From positions 248,001-312,000 of the forward strand of contig NZ_RQJO01000015.1 of the NCBI RefSeq assembly GCF_003858635.1: 64,000 nucleotides of DNA, in the 5' to 3' direction. The position numbers were made by a program, and so were the translations under genes. Shown one piece after another: positions 1 through 8,300 of the stretch. Under the pieces are notes generated by a model, which saw only the letters and a program-made list of their open reading frames with translations, did no database searches and was not told where the DNA came from. This DNA is from Larkinella rosea (GTDB taxonomy: Bacteria; Bacteroidota; Bacteroidia; Cytophagales; Spirosomataceae). The first letter of the stretch is position 1. Every line of letters begins with the position of its first letter.

Positions 1-280
1 CAGCTTCGGTTTCGTGAAAATCGGCAATCTCGGTTTCGATTTCTTCCGCCAGCGCCGAATTTCCAGCCAGCAATCGCGAACCCGTCGAACCGTTCAGCAA
101 ATTTGACCGGGTCAAAACGGCTTGTTCGATGGTATGCCGCAAAACCGCCGACCGCGCCAGACCCAGGTAATCGTTCGAACAGAAATCAATCAGCCCGGCC
201 GGTTTTTTTAACGACCGCAACAAGCCCGCCGACCGGCGTTTTTCCAGCAAATCTTGTATGGTTTCCTTCGCTCTTATCAC
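1..280 (-). CDS. BioF-type 8-amino-7-oxononanoate synthase / alpha-oxoamine synthase, 5' end only
   Basis: The reverse strand reads through the left edge as the N-terminus of a PLP-dependent alpha-oxoamine synthase. Visible family motifs are FCSNDYLGLAR near residue 34 and NGSTGSRLLAGN near residue 67. Such enzymes condense an acyl-CoA or pimeloyl-ACP with an amino acid; BioF makes the biotin precursor KAPA. The PLP lysine lies outside the window, so BioF cannot be separated from 2-amino-3-ketobutyrate CoA ligase or serine palmitoyltransferase. The chosen start is GTG at 278-280. An in-frame TAA lies just upstream and there is no ATG close by, so the start is probable, not certain. The gene is divergent from nothing on the plus strand here; its upstream region is the DnaA-box-rich interval. 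Confidence 0.75.
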   Translation of the reverse strand, partial: MIRAKETIQDLLEKRRSAGLLRSLKKPAGLIDFCSNDYLGLARSAVLRHTIEQAVLTRSNLLNGSTGSRLLAGNSALAEEIETEIADFHETEA

Positions 281-292
281 CTTATTCTCAGC

Positions 293-389
293 TTATTCAC
301 AAAGATAATTTGGTCATCTTTGCCGAAAAAAATGTGGACAAATGGGATAAAATAAGGACTTATCCACACAGGGATGTGGATAAGTCCTT
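293..389. other. cluster of four DnaA-box-like sites in the gene-free stretch 281-522
   Basis: Four 9-mers match or nearly match the DnaA box TTATNCACA: TTATTCACA at 293-301, TGTGGACAA at 333-341 (reverse TTGTCCACA), TTATCCACA at 360-368 and TGTGGATAA at 375-383. The last two are perfect consensus boxes facing each other. They form the ends of a perfect 15-nt inverted repeat (354-368 and 375-389) around a 6-nt loop. The interval is AT-rich compared with the flanking genes and has no credible ORF. This could be a replication origin, part of one, or a DnaA-titrating or DnaA-regulated site. A simple transcriptional hairpin is the dull alternative, although no T-run follows it. Confidence 0.5.
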
Positions 390-522
390 TCCGGTTATCT
401 TTTTCTCAGAAAAATGATCAATTACTGAAACATTATTGCCTGATAAACAGTTGCTTACAATTGAATGTACAACGTATCCGTTTTTCTGCTTTTGCTTCTT
501 CCTAAACAACTCGCAGCGGCAG

Positions 523-1278
523 TTATTCGGCGGTTTGACGGATTTCAGTCGTGAGCAAACTGGCGGCAGCTTCGTCGAGATACAGCTGGCAATTCGGGTG
601 CGATTGCAAAATACTGGCCGGAAAAAGATTGCTAATGGGTTGTTCCAGCGAGTCTTTAACGGCCTGCGCCTTCCGCTCATCCGGAACGGAACAGATGATG
701 TGATGCGATTTCATGATCTGCCGCACCGACATACTGATGGCCTGCGTCGGAACGTCCGCCAGCGTCGGAAACCAGCCTTCACCAAACTGTTGTTTTCGAC
801 AGGCCGTATCCAGCTCAACGATTATGTACGGTTTTTCGGTGTCGAAGTCGGCCGGCGGATCGTTGAACGCCAGATGACCGTTTTCGCCGATCCCAACCAG
901 TGCCACGTCGATGGGATGCGCTTCAATAAGCGTCCCCAACCGCTCGATTTCTTCCTCAGCATTGCCTTCCCCGCTGATGAGGTAACTGGCTTTCAGCGCC
1001 GGAACCTGGTCCAGAAACCGCTCCTGCAAATACTTCCGGAAACTGGCCGGATGGGTAATCGGCAAACCGATGTATTCATCGAGGTGAAACATAACGACCC
1101 GGCTCCAGTCAATGTCTTCCCGAATCAATTGTTGCAGGGTGGCAAACTGGCTGGTGCCGGTCGCCAGAATGACGTTGGCCTGGCCCCGGTCGGCAATGGC
1201 TTGCCGGATGATGTCTGCGGCCGCTTTACCCGACACTTCGCCGAGTTGCTCACCGGTTTTTAAAATCTGAATAGTCAT
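523..1278 (-). CDS. nagB: glucosamine-6-phosphate deaminase (NagB family)
   Basis: This 251-residue protein belongs to the NagB/6-phosphogluconolactonase fold. NagB converts glucosamine 6-phosphate to fructose 6-phosphate and ammonia in the cytoplasm. The FHLDEYIG motif with the catalytic Asp is at residues 64-71 and GIGENGHLAFND with the active-site His is at 129-140. E. coli NagB has D141 and E148 in the second motif; here the aligned residues are Asn and Asp, and Asn also occurs in some Gram-positive NagB. Length is close to the E. coli enzyme (266). It is the last gene of the murQ-MDR-GH109-nagB operon, 12 nt after the GH109 gene. This fits the last step of a route taking MurNAc or hexosamine derivatives into glycolysis. 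Confidence 0.88.
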   Translation of the reverse strand: MTIQILKTGEQLGEVSGKAAADIIRQAIADRGQANVILATGTSQFATLQQLIREDIDWSRVVMFHLDEYIGLPITHPASFRKYLQERFLDQVPALKASYLISGEGNAEEEIERLGTLIEAHPIDVALVGIGENGHLAFNDPPADFDTEKPYIIVELDTACRKQQFGEGWFPTLADVPTQAISMSVRQIMKSHHIICSVPDERKAQAVKDSLEQPISNLFPASILQSHPNCQLYLDEAAASLLTTEIRQTAE

Positions 1279-1290
1279 GTTTGAGGGTTC

Positions 1291-2682
1291 TTATAAATCT
1301 TTAATGCGCGTGGTTCCGCCGGAAGCCAGACTGATGTCGACCGGTTTATTGGTTTTCCAGGAACCGCCGGTAAAATCCGGCACGTCGATGGAGTTGGAGC
1401 GATGCGCTACCGACCATTCGCTGAGCGGGCCAATGCTGCTCCAGAGCGCGGCATCGTACACATCCTGATCAAGCGGCAACCCGTTGCGCAGGCAGTCGAT
1501 CAGTCGCCAGTCCATCAGAAAATCCATCCCGCCATGTCCGCCGACCTGTTTGGCCAGCTCACCCACGCGTTTGACAATTTCCGGTTGGTATTTTTTCTCC
1601 AGTTCCTGGTACTCCTGTTCCGACAGCCATTCGTGACCTGTCGAAATGCGACCTGGCAGCGGGTATTTCTGGGCGGATGCTTTGGTACCGCTGATGAGGT
1701 GAAGCCGGGAATACGGCCGTGGCGAACTGACGTCGTGCTGGAGCATGATCGTGCGGCCTTTTTTGGTGCGGATGGTGGTCGTATTCATGTTTCCCCGGAA
1801 CGATTTTCCTTTGTATTGTTTGAAATAATCGTCGGTTTTGGCCAGTTCATCCGCTTTTTTGGCCAGCATAAAATCATTGCTGGACATTGAAATCAGGTAA
1901 TCCATCTGATCTCCCCGGTTGATGTCGAGCACCTGGGCGATCGGCCCCAGACCGTGGGTTGGGTACAGATTCCCGTTGCGCTGGTTTTCCTTCAACCGCC
2001 AGAGATCGTAGCGCTTGCTTTTATCGAAAAGTGAATCAAAAATATCATGAATGTAAGCGCCTTCGACGTGGACGATTTCGCCGAAAAATCCCTGACGCGC
2101 CATGTTCAGCGTCAACAATTCGAAGAAATCGTAGCAGCAGTTTTCCAGCATCATGCAATGCTTTTTGGTGCGCTCGGAGGTTTCTACGAGTTTCCAGCAA
2201 TCCTCGACGGTGGTGGCAATCGGAATTTCGCAGGCCACGTGTTTGCCCTGCTCCATGGCATACAGGGCCATCGGTGCGTGCAGGTTCCAGGGCGTGCAAA
2301 TGTAAATCAGGTCGATGTCTTTTCGTTCGCAGAGCGTTTTCCAGGCGTCGGCTTTTCCGCTGTAGAACGTCGGCCGATGAGCGGTTTTCTCCAGCGACTT
2401 CCGGGCCTGTTCAATGCGCTCCGGCCGGATGTCACAAACGGCCTGAATAACCACATTGTCCAGGTGAACAATTCGCTGCAGCGCGCCCGTCCCCCGATTT
2501 CCGATGCCGATGTACCCAATCCGAACCGTATCGATTTTGGGCGCGCTAAAACCGCTCATGTTAAATACCTGAGGGCGCGGGGCAGGAGGCAGAGGGGGCA
2601 AACCGTAGCTGAATGGAGCGGTGGTGAGTCCGGCACCGGCCAAACCGGTCAGTTTTAGGAAATCCCGGCGTTTTTTGTTCAT
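1291..2682 (-). CDS. GH109-type NAD-dependent glycosidase / Gfo-Idh-MocA protein with Tat signal
   Basis: The protein has 463 residues. The N-terminus carries a twin-arginine signal (RRDFLK at 5-10, then a hydrophobic Gly/Ala/Leu stretch), so it is probably exported folded with its cofactor. The Rossmann motif GIGNRG is at 59-64. The sequences HVACEIP (148-154) and MMLENCCYD (177-185), and the C-terminal region ending near GGSWKTNKP, are typical of family GH109. Known members are NAD-dependent alpha-N-acetylgalactosaminidases. The operon context (murQ, nagB) fits a role in releasing amino sugars in the periplasm. The exact substrate is inferred; an oxidoreductase role of the wider Gfo/Idh/MocA family is the alternative. 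The gene is 15 nt from the MDR gene upstream. Confidence 0.82.
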   Translation of the reverse strand: MNKKRRDFLKLTGLAGAGLTTAPFSYGLPPLPPAPRPQVFNMSGFSAPKIDTVRIGYIGIGNRGTGALQRIVHLDNVVIQAVCDIRPERIEQARKSLEKTAHRPTFYSGKADAWKTLCERKDIDLIYICTPWNLHAPMALYAMEQGKHVACEIPIATTVEDCWKLVETSERTKKHCMMLENCCYDFFELLTLNMARQGFFGEIVHVEGAYIHDIFDSLFDKSKRYDLWRLKENQRNGNLYPTHGLGPIAQVLDINRGDQMDYLISMSSNDFMLAKKADELAKTDDYFKQYKGKSFRGNMNTTTIRTKKGRTIMLQHDVSSPRPYSRLHLISGTKASAQKYPLPGRISTGHEWLSEQEYQELEKKYQPEIVKRVGELAKQVGGHGGMDFLMDWRLIDCLRNGLPLDQDVYDAALWSSIGPLSEWSVAHRSNSIDVPDFTGGSWKTNKPVDISLASGGTTRIKDL

Positions 2683-2697
2683 GGGTATCGGGTTGGG

Positions 2698-3717
2698 CTA
2701 TGAAACTTGTAAAACCAGCTTGCCAAATTGTTTTCCGCTTTCCATTTTGCGGAGCGCCTGCTCGGCTTCTGCCAACGGAAACACCTCGTCCAGTACGGGA
2801 ACGAGTTGATTTGCTTCCACAAAGCGGATCATGTCGGCAAACTCGGACTCAGTTCCCATCGTCGTGCCGAATATATTCAATTGTTTGAAGAAAACTTTCG
2901 ATGGAACGACATCCATGATGTTACCGGTAGTTCCGCCGTAAAAAACGATCCGTCCGCCCGGCGCGGCTACATCGACCAGTTTGGCAAATCCCGGCCCGGC
3001 CGCGCTGTCGATGATGACATCGAAATAACCGCCTTTGCCGCCCCCGGCTTGCGCCAGAAGGGTTTTGGCCCAATCGGCGTCCCGGTAGATTACACCACCG
3101 GTTGCGCCCAAATCCTTTGCGCGTTGCAGTTTATCTTCCGAACCAGATGTTACCCAAACTTCGGCGCCGGTTGCTACAGCGAACTGCAAGGCCGTCAGGG
3201 CTACTCCCCCGCCGATACCGGTAATCAAAACCCGTTCCGGTTGGTCAGTACGAAGTTTCGCGCGGGTCATCAACGCCCGCCAGACGGTTAATCCCGCCAG
3301 CGGAAAAGCGGCCGCCTGTTCAAAAGTAAGATGGGCCGGTTTCGGGTGTAAATACCGGGCGTCGATTTTCAGGTATTCGGCAAATGTCCCGTTTTCGGGC
3401 ATTCCCAGAATCCGAAAATCGGCTCCGTAGAAATGAGGATTCGATCCCCAGTCCAGCGCCGGATTGATGATAACCTCCTGTGTGAGCCAGGCCGGATCGA
3501 CGCCTTCGCCGGTTTCGACCACCACGCCCGCGCCGTCGGAACCCAGCACGACGGGAAGCTTCATTTTGGGGTACAAACCGTGCTGGACGTAAACATCCCG
3601 GTGGTTGATCGCTGCGGCTTTAATTTGCACGATGACCTCGCCCGGCCCGGCCACCGGGGTTTCCAGATCGATGTATTGCGCGGGTTCGTGAAGACCGGAT
3701 TGAAAAATTGCTTTCAT
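2698..3717 (-). CDS. zinc-free MDR oxidoreductase (quinone oxidoreductase-like)
   Basis: This is a 339-residue medium-chain dehydrogenase/reductase. The N-terminal GroES-like domain includes NHRDVYVQHG and LGSDGAGVV. The NAD(P)-binding domain has GIGGGVALTALQFA and is followed by a conserved TSGSEDKLQRAKDLGA segment. The catalytic-zinc Cys position is not a Cys here (NHRD), so it groups with zeta-crystallin/quinone oxidoreductase-like proteins rather than zinc alcohol dehydrogenases. It starts 5 nt after the murQ stop and is therefore surely co-transcribed. Its link to amino-sugar use is unclear. It could reduce a keto-sugar or quinone intermediate, or simply be a passenger. The substrate cannot be read from sequence. 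Confidence 0.8.
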   Translation of the reverse strand: MKAIFQSGLHEPAQYIDLETPVAGPGEVIVQIKAAAINHRDVYVQHGLYPKMKLPVVLGSDGAGVVVETGEGVDPAWLTQEVIINPALDWGSNPHFYGADFRILGMPENGTFAEYLKIDARYLHPKPAHLTFEQAAAFPLAGLTVWRALMTRAKLRTDQPERVLITGIGGGVALTALQFAVATGAEVWVTSGSEDKLQRAKDLGATGGVIYRDADWAKTLLAQAGGGKGGYFDVIIDSAAGPGFAKLVDVAAPGGRIVFYGGTTGNIMDVVPSKVFFKQLNIFGTTMGTESEFADMIRFVEANQLVPVLDEVFPLAEAEQALRKMESGKQFGKLVLQVS

Positions 3718-3722
3718 AAACT

Positions 3723-4526
3723 CTAAAGTTGATCCGCGTTCAAAACCGCATTCCGGACACTACCGTATTTAGCCAGTAATTCATCAGCTTTTTCCCGCGA
3801 AACACCCGTTTCGCTCATGACCATGTTGGCAGCGCGGATTTTTAATTTATGGTTGGTCAGTTGCATATCGACCATTTTATTGCCTTTGACGCGCCCCAGC
3901 TGAATCATCACTGAGGTCGAAATCATATTGAGAACCAGCTTCTGCGCCGTGCCGGATTTCATGCGCGTACTGCCCGTCACGAACTCCGGCCCAACGACGA
4001 CTTCAACCGGAAATTCAGCTGCCTGCGCGACCGCCGAACCGGGGTTGCACACGACGCAGCCCGTCAGAATCCCAGCTTTGCGGGCTTGTTCCAGCCCACC
4101 GATGACGTAGGGAGTCCGCCCCGATGCCGCAATACCGATCAGCGTATCCAGTTGGTCGATGTGATAAACCGCCAGATCTTTCCAGGCCTGTTCGGAATCG
4201 TCTTCCGCATTTTCAACCGCACTTCGAATGGCGCGGTCGCCCCCGGCAATGATACCGACTACCAAATCCGGCGAAACACCATACGTTGGCGGGCATTCCG
4301 ACGCATCGACAATTCCCAGACGACCGCTCGTTCCGGCGCCAATATAGAACAATCGACCACCTTCCTTCATCCGCTTGACGATTTCCGTCACCAGTGCTTC
4401 CATTTGCGGAATGGCCTTTTCGACAGCCAAAGGAACGGTTTTATCTTCCCTGTTGATGTTGGTCAACAAATCATGCACGGACATTTGCTCCAGATGGTCG
4501 TAGTGGGATGCGTTTTCGGTAATCAT
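3723..4526 (-). CDS. murQ: N-acetylmuramic acid 6-phosphate etherase
   Basis: MurQ cleaves the lactyl ether of MurNAc-6-phosphate, giving GlcNAc-6-phosphate and D-lactate during peptidoglycan recycling or scavenging. The SIS-domain core GAGTSGRLGIVDASECPP lies at residues 63-80 with the catalytic Glu at about 77, and the second conserved acidic region AVENAEDD follows. The C-terminal half has the family sequences GSTRMKSGTAQK and LTNHKLKIRAA. At 267 residues it is somewhat shorter than E. coli MurQ (298), mainly at the C-terminus, and all recognised motifs are present. It is the first gene of the four-gene amino-sugar operon and is divergent from ilvD. No MurNAc kinase, PTS or transporter gene lies nearby. 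Confidence 0.93.
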   Translation of the reverse strand: MITENASHYDHLEQMSVHDLLTNINREDKTVPLAVEKAIPQMEALVTEIVKRMKEGGRLFYIGAGTSGRLGIVDASECPPTYGVSPDLVVGIIAGGDRAIRSAVENAEDDSEQAWKDLAVYHIDQLDTLIGIAASGRTPYVIGGLEQARKAGILTGCVVCNPGSAVAQAAEFPVEVVVGPEFVTGSTRMKSGTAQKLVLNMISTSVMIQLGRVKGNKMVDMQLTNHKLKIRAANMVMSETGVSREKADELLAKYGSVRNAVLNADQL

Positions 4527-4550
4527 CGTATAATGCTATTTTATGTCTAT

Positions 4551-4558
4551 CAAAAGTA
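4551..4558 (-). promoter_or_regulatory. -7 element of the murQ operon promoter
   Basis: On the minus strand this reads TACTTTTG, a full match to the Bacteroidota -7 consensus TAnnTTTG. It lies 25 nt upstream of the murQ ATG, which would give a short leader. I do not see a convincing TTG at the -33 distance, so an activator may be needed. Confidence 0.45.
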
Positions 4559-4575
4559 CAATCATTTATATTCTA

Positions 4576-4587
4576 ACTATGCATAGT
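4576..4587. promoter_or_regulatory. 12-bp perfect palindrome between murQ and ilvD
   Basis: ACTATGCATAGT is a perfect 12-bp palindrome. It sits between the divergent promoters, 17 bp upstream of the murQ -7 element and about 32 bp upstream of the ilvD -33 element. A regulator binding here could serve either operon. No nearby gene encodes an obvious cognate regulator. Confidence 0.3.
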
Positions 4588-4619
4588 AAAAAAAAATACT
4601 AAAAAACCGGTTAAATTTC

Positions 4620-4650
4620 TTGACAATATTATTTCAATTTTTTTCCTTTG
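4620..4650 (+). promoter_or_regulatory. promoter of the ilv-leu operon
   Basis: TTG at 4620-4622 and TTCCTTTG at 4643-4650 are 20 nt apart, as in the Bacteroidota housekeeping promoter (TTG, 19-20 nt, TAnnTTTG); one -7 base differs. Transcription would begin near 4657, about 35 nt before the ilvD ATG. No leader peptide or attenuator is visible in so short a leader. Confidence 0.5.
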
Positions 4651-4691
4651 AAACAAATTACGCTTCCAGCGAATTTTCGCTAATCGAGATT

Positions 4692-6401
4692 ATGAGCACT
4701 ATAGCACCCGAAAAAGAAGGCCAGTTAAACCGGTACAGCGCCACCCTAACCCAGGAAGTTAGTAACCCAGCCGCTCAGGCAATGCTCTATGGCATCGGCC
4801 TGACGGAGGAAGACATGAAGAAACCCCAGATCGGGATTGCCAGTGCCGGTTATGATGGCAACCCGTGCAACATTCACCTGAATGGGCTGGCGGCTTACGT
4901 CAAAAAAGGCGTCAACGAAAGCGGTCTGGTGGGGCTGGTGTTCAATACCATTGGCGTTTCCGACGGGATGACCAACGGGAATGATGGCATGTCGTATTCG
5001 TTGCCGTCGCGCGACCTGATTGCGGATTCCATCGAAACCGTGGTTCATGCGCAGTGGTACGACGGCGTGATTGCGGTGGTTGGTTGCGATAAAAATATGC
5101 CCGGCGCGTTGATGGCGGTGGGTCGGCTGAACCGCCCGGCCATTCTGGTGTATGGCGGAACGATTCGGTCAGGAAGCTATAAAGGACAGAAACTGGACAT
5201 TGTGTCGGCGTTTGAAGCCTACGGCAAAAAAGTGGCCGGGAACATCAGCGACGAAGATTATAAGGGTGTTATTCAGAATTCAATTCCGGGTGCCGGTGCC
5301 TGCGGAGGGATGTATACCGCCAATACGATGGCATCGTCGATGGAAGCGTTGGGATTGAGTCTTCCCTATAGCTCATCGTTTCCGGCGACGCACGAAGGCA
5401 AACAGGACGAATGCCGGAAGATTGGTGCAGCCATGATGAATCTGCTGGAAAAGAATATTCGCCCCCACGATATCATGACCAAAAAGGCGTTTGAAAACGC
5501 AATGACGGTGGTGATGGCGCTCGGCGGTTCGACCAATGCGGTTTTGCATTACCTCGCCATTGCGAAATCCGTCGGGGTTTCACTGACGCTGAAAGACATT
5601 CAGGACATCAGCGACCGGACGCCGTATCTGGGTGATCTGAAACCGAGCGGCAAGTATTTCATGGAAGACGTCCTGGCGATCGGTGGCGTTCCGGCAGTGA
5701 TGAAATACCTGTATAAGCAAGGATACATTCACGGTGAGTGCATTACGATTACGGGAAAAACCATTGCTGAAAACCTGGAAGATGCGCCGGATCTGGACTT
5801 TGAAACGCAAAACATCATCCGTCCGCTGGCGAACCCGATCAAGAAAACCGGTCACATCCAGATTTTGTACGGCAACCTGGCGACACAGGGCGCGGTTGCT
5901 AAAATAACCGGCAAAGAAGGCGAGCGGTTTGAAGGTATTGCCAAAGTGTGTGATCGCGAAGAACAACTGCTGGAGTTCATCCAGAAACGGGAAATTGAAG
6001 AAGGCCACGTGGTCGTCATTCGGTATGAAGGCCCCAAAGGCGGACCGGGTATGCCCGAAATGCTGAAACCGACTTCGGCCATTATGGGCCTCGGTCTGGG
6101 CGATAAAGTAGCGTTGATTACCGATGGGCGGTTTTCGGGCGGAACACACGGTTTTGTGGTGGGACACATTACGCCCGAAGCGCAGGAAGGTGGCAACATC
6201 GCGCTGGTGCACGATGGCGACAAAATCACCATCGACGCCGTCAACAATGTCATTCACATGCATGTGTCGGACGAGGAACTCGCCGAACGCCGGGCGAACT
6301 GGACGGTTCCAACTTTGGAAAAAGCCGCCGATCACGGAATTCTGCGGAAATACGTGAAACTGGTGAGTTCGGCGAGCGAAGGCTGCGTAACGGATGCGTA
6401 A
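4692..6401 (+). CDS. ilvD: dihydroxy-acid dehydratase
   Basis: IlvD dehydrates 2,3-dihydroxy-3-methylbutanoate and its ethyl homologue to the 2-keto acids of valine and isoleucine. The 569-residue protein has the three Cys motifs of the iron-sulfur site (NPCNIH near 59, GCDKNMPG near 132, [15 protein letters not shown] near 204) and the C-terminal [16 protein letters not shown] motif. I start it at ATG 4692. The reading frame is open back to a TTG at 4620, but that region matches a promoter and its 24 extra residues resemble no IlvD. It is the first gene of the operon, with ilvB 52 nt downstream. Confidence 0.95.
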   Translation: MSTIAPEKEGQLNRYSATLTQEVSNPAAQAMLYGIGLTEEDMKKPQIGIASAGYDGNPCNIHLNGLAAYVKKGVNESGLVGLVFNTIGVSDGMTNGNDGMSYSLPSRDLIADSIETVVHAQWYDGVIAVVGCDKNMPGALMAVGRLNRPAILVYGGTIRSGSYKGQKLDIVSAFEAYGKKVAGNISDEDYKGVIQNSIPGAGACGGMYTANTMASSMEALGLSLPYSSSFPATHEGKQDECRKIGAAMMNLLEKNIRPHDIMTKKAFENAMTVVMALGGSTNAVLHYLAIAKSVGVSLTLKDIQDISDRTPYLGDLKPSGKYFMEDVLAIGGVPAVMKYLYKQGYIHGECITITGKTIAENLEDAPDLDFETQNIIRPLANPIKKTGHIQILYGNLATQGAVAKITGKEGERFEGIAKVCDREEQLLEFIQKREIEEGHVVVIRYEGPKGGPGMPEMLKPTSAIMGLGLGDKVALITDGRFSGGTHGFVVGHITPEAQEGGNIALVHDGDKITIDAVNNVIHMHVSDEELAERRANWTVPTLEKAADHGILRKYVKLVSSASEGCVTDA

Positions 6402-6453
6402 GTAATAAAAGAGAGTCTTCATCAGCGGTACTATTCTTTAAACAGACAATACG

Positions 6454-8205
6454 ATGAATACAACGGTCAGTGAATTAACAGCCGAAGAACCCCAACCGGC
6501 AGCCAAATTGATCAAACCCCTGACGGGCTCCGAAGCCCTGATGCAGGCGCTGGTGGAAGAGGGCGTGGAAACCATTTTTGGCTACCCCGGTGGTGCCATT
6601 ATGCCAGTCTACGATGCTTTGTATGATTATCAGGATCGTCTGAACCACATTCTGGTGCGGCACGAACAGGGAGCGGCCCACGCAGCCGAAGGGTACGCCC
6701 GCATCACGGGTCGGGCCGGCGTTTGTCTTGTGACTTCAGGACCGGGTGCGACGAATCTGGTGACCGGGATTGCCGATGCGATGATCGATTCGACGCCGAT
6801 GGTGTGTCTGATCGGTCAGGTGGCGATGAAATTGCTGGGAACCGACGCGTTTCAGGAAACCGACGTGATTGGCGTCACCATGCCGATTACGAAATGGAAC
6901 TACCAGATTACCAGGGCCGATGAGATTCCGGAAATCGTTGCAAAAGCCTTTTACCTCGCGCAGTCGGGTCGTCCGGGACCGGTGGTGATCGATATTACGA
7001 AAAACGCGCAGCAGGAGTTGATGACCAAACCGTTCGCGTACCAAAAGTGCGAGAAAGTGATCAGCTACCGTCCGCGTCTGGTACCGAAACAGGATCAACT
7101 GGAAAAAGCTGCCGAACTGATTAACAAGGCGAAAAAACCGTACATGCTGGTCGGACACGGCGTGCTGATTTCCAAAGCCGAACAGGAACTGCTCGCTTTT
7201 GTCGAAAAAACCGGTATTCCGGTAGCGACGACCTTACTCGGCCAATCCGCGCTTTCGGATGAACATCCGTTGTACACCGGCTGGCTCGGGATGCACGGCA
7301 ACTACGGCCCGAACGTCATGACCGACCAATGCGATCTGCTGATTGGCGTCGGCATGCGGTTCGATGACCGCGTAACGGGCAATCCGGCCCTGTTTGCCCG
7401 GCAGGCCAAAGTGGTTCACCTCGAGATCGATCCGGCCGAAATTGACAAGATTATCAAAGCCGATGCACCGGTAATTGGCGATGCGAAAGAAATTCTGACC
7501 CGCCTGATGCCGCTGGTCAACGAGAACGACCACACGGCCTGGCGCAACGAATTCCGGAAATACGACGACATTGAGGACGAAAAAGTAACCCAGCCTGCGC
7601 TGGCGCCGACGACCGAAAAGATCAAGATGGCCGAAGCCATTAATCTGCTGTCGAAAAAAACCCGGGGCGAAGCCGTGATGGTGGCCGACGTAGGACAGCA
7701 CCAGATGATGACGTCTGCTTACTACGAATTTAAAAAACCGCATAGCCTGGTTACCTCGGGCGGTTTGGGCACAATGGGTTTTGCGCTTCCGGCGGCTTTC
7801 GGGGCCAAAGTGGGCGATCCGAGCCGCGAAGTCATTGCGATCATCGGAGACGGCTGTTTCCAGATGACGATTCAGGAACTGGGCACCATCGCACAGAACA
7901 AGCTTCCGGTGAAGATCATCATCCTGAATAACAACTTCCTGGGGATGGTTCGGCAGTGGCAACAGCTGTTCCACAACCGCCGGTATTCCTTCGTGGAGTT
8001 GCAGAATCCGGATTTCATCACAATTGGCAAGGGCTTCGGCATTGCGGGGCATACCTGCGCCAAACGGGAAGACCTGTCGGCATCGCTCGATACGCTGCTG
8101 GCGTCGGAGGTGCCGTATCTGCTGGAAATCATTGTTGAAAAAGAGGAAAACGTTTTCCCGATGGTTCCCGCCGGTACCAGCGTCGCCGATATTCGGCTGT
8201 TTTAA
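6454..8205 (+). CDS. ilvB: acetolactate synthase, large subunit
   Basis: This is the catalytic subunit of acetohydroxyacid synthase, the first common enzyme of valine, leucine and isoleucine synthesis. It has 583 residues. The N-terminal PYR domain has FGYPGGAIMPVYDALYD and the TPP-activating Glu at 71 (RHEQGAAHAAEGYAR). The C-terminal PP domain has the TPP/Mg motif GDGCFQ at 465 leading to NNNFLGMVRQWQ at 492. The FAD-binding central domain shows GMHGNYG and FDDRVTGN. The stop codon at 8203-8205 is followed 2 nt later by a palindromic repeat, then the small-subunit gene. Feedback control by valine would come through that small subunit (family knowledge). Confidence 0.95.
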   Translation: MNTTVSELTAEEPQPAAKLIKPLTGSEALMQALVEEGVETIFGYPGGAIMPVYDALYDYQDRLNHILVRHEQGAAHAAEGYARITGRAGVCLVTSGPGATNLVTGIADAMIDSTPMVCLIGQVAMKLLGTDAFQETDVIGVTMPITKWNYQITRADEIPEIVAKAFYLAQSGRPGPVVIDITKNAQQELMTKPFAYQKCEKVISYRPRLVPKQDQLEKAAELINKAKKPYMLVGHGVLISKAEQELLAFVEKTGIPVATTLLGQSALSDEHPLYTGWLGMHGNYGPNVMTDQCDLLIGVGMRFDDRVTGNPALFARQAKVVHLEIDPAEIDKIIKADAPVIGDAKEILTRLMPLVNENDHTAWRNEFRKYDDIEDEKVTQPALAPTTEKIKMAEAINLLSKKTRGEAVMVADVGQHQMMTSAYYEFKKPHSLVTSGGLGTMGFALPAAFGAKVGDPSREVIAIIGDGCFQMTIQELGTIAQNKLPVKIIILNNNFLGMVRQWQQLFHNRRYSFVELQNPDFITIGKGFGIAGHTCAKREDLSASLDTLLASEVPYLLEIIVEKEENVFPMVPAGTSVADIRLF

Positions 8206-8206
8206 C

Positions 8207-8296
8207 GTACCTACGGACCGGGCCGCGCAGGCTTTAGTCCGTGTTTTATTCACTGAGTGAGTTATTAGAATTTCACGGACTTTAGTCCGTGGGTAC
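8207..8296. repeat. palindromic repeat element, family A, diverged copy
   Basis: A 90-bp element fills the ilvB-ilvN gap. Its right half holds CACGGACTTTAGTCCGTG (8274-8291), a perfect 8-bp stem with a 2-nt loop, followed by GGTAC. Its left half is a degraded, outward-facing copy beginning GTACCTACGGAC (8207-8218) and ending TTTAGTCCGTG (8233-8243). The layout matches the intact copy at 18982-19067. It ends 4 nt before the ilvN ATG, so its hairpin covers the ribosome-binding region. Confidence 0.8.
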
Positions 8297-8300
8297 TGAG

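Noticed and set aside
436-1263. 275-codon plus-strand ORF opposite nagB
   Set aside because: It is the mirror of a recognised gene in a GC-rich region, has no family motif and no matching upstream signal.
4620-4691. TTG start extending ilvD by 24 residues
   Set aside because: This region matches promoter elements, and IlvD homologues start near the ATG at 4692.
7234-8253. 339-codon minus-strand ORF opposite ilvB
   Set aside because: The plus strand has a full acetolactate synthase; the antisense protein is His/Arg-rich and without family features.
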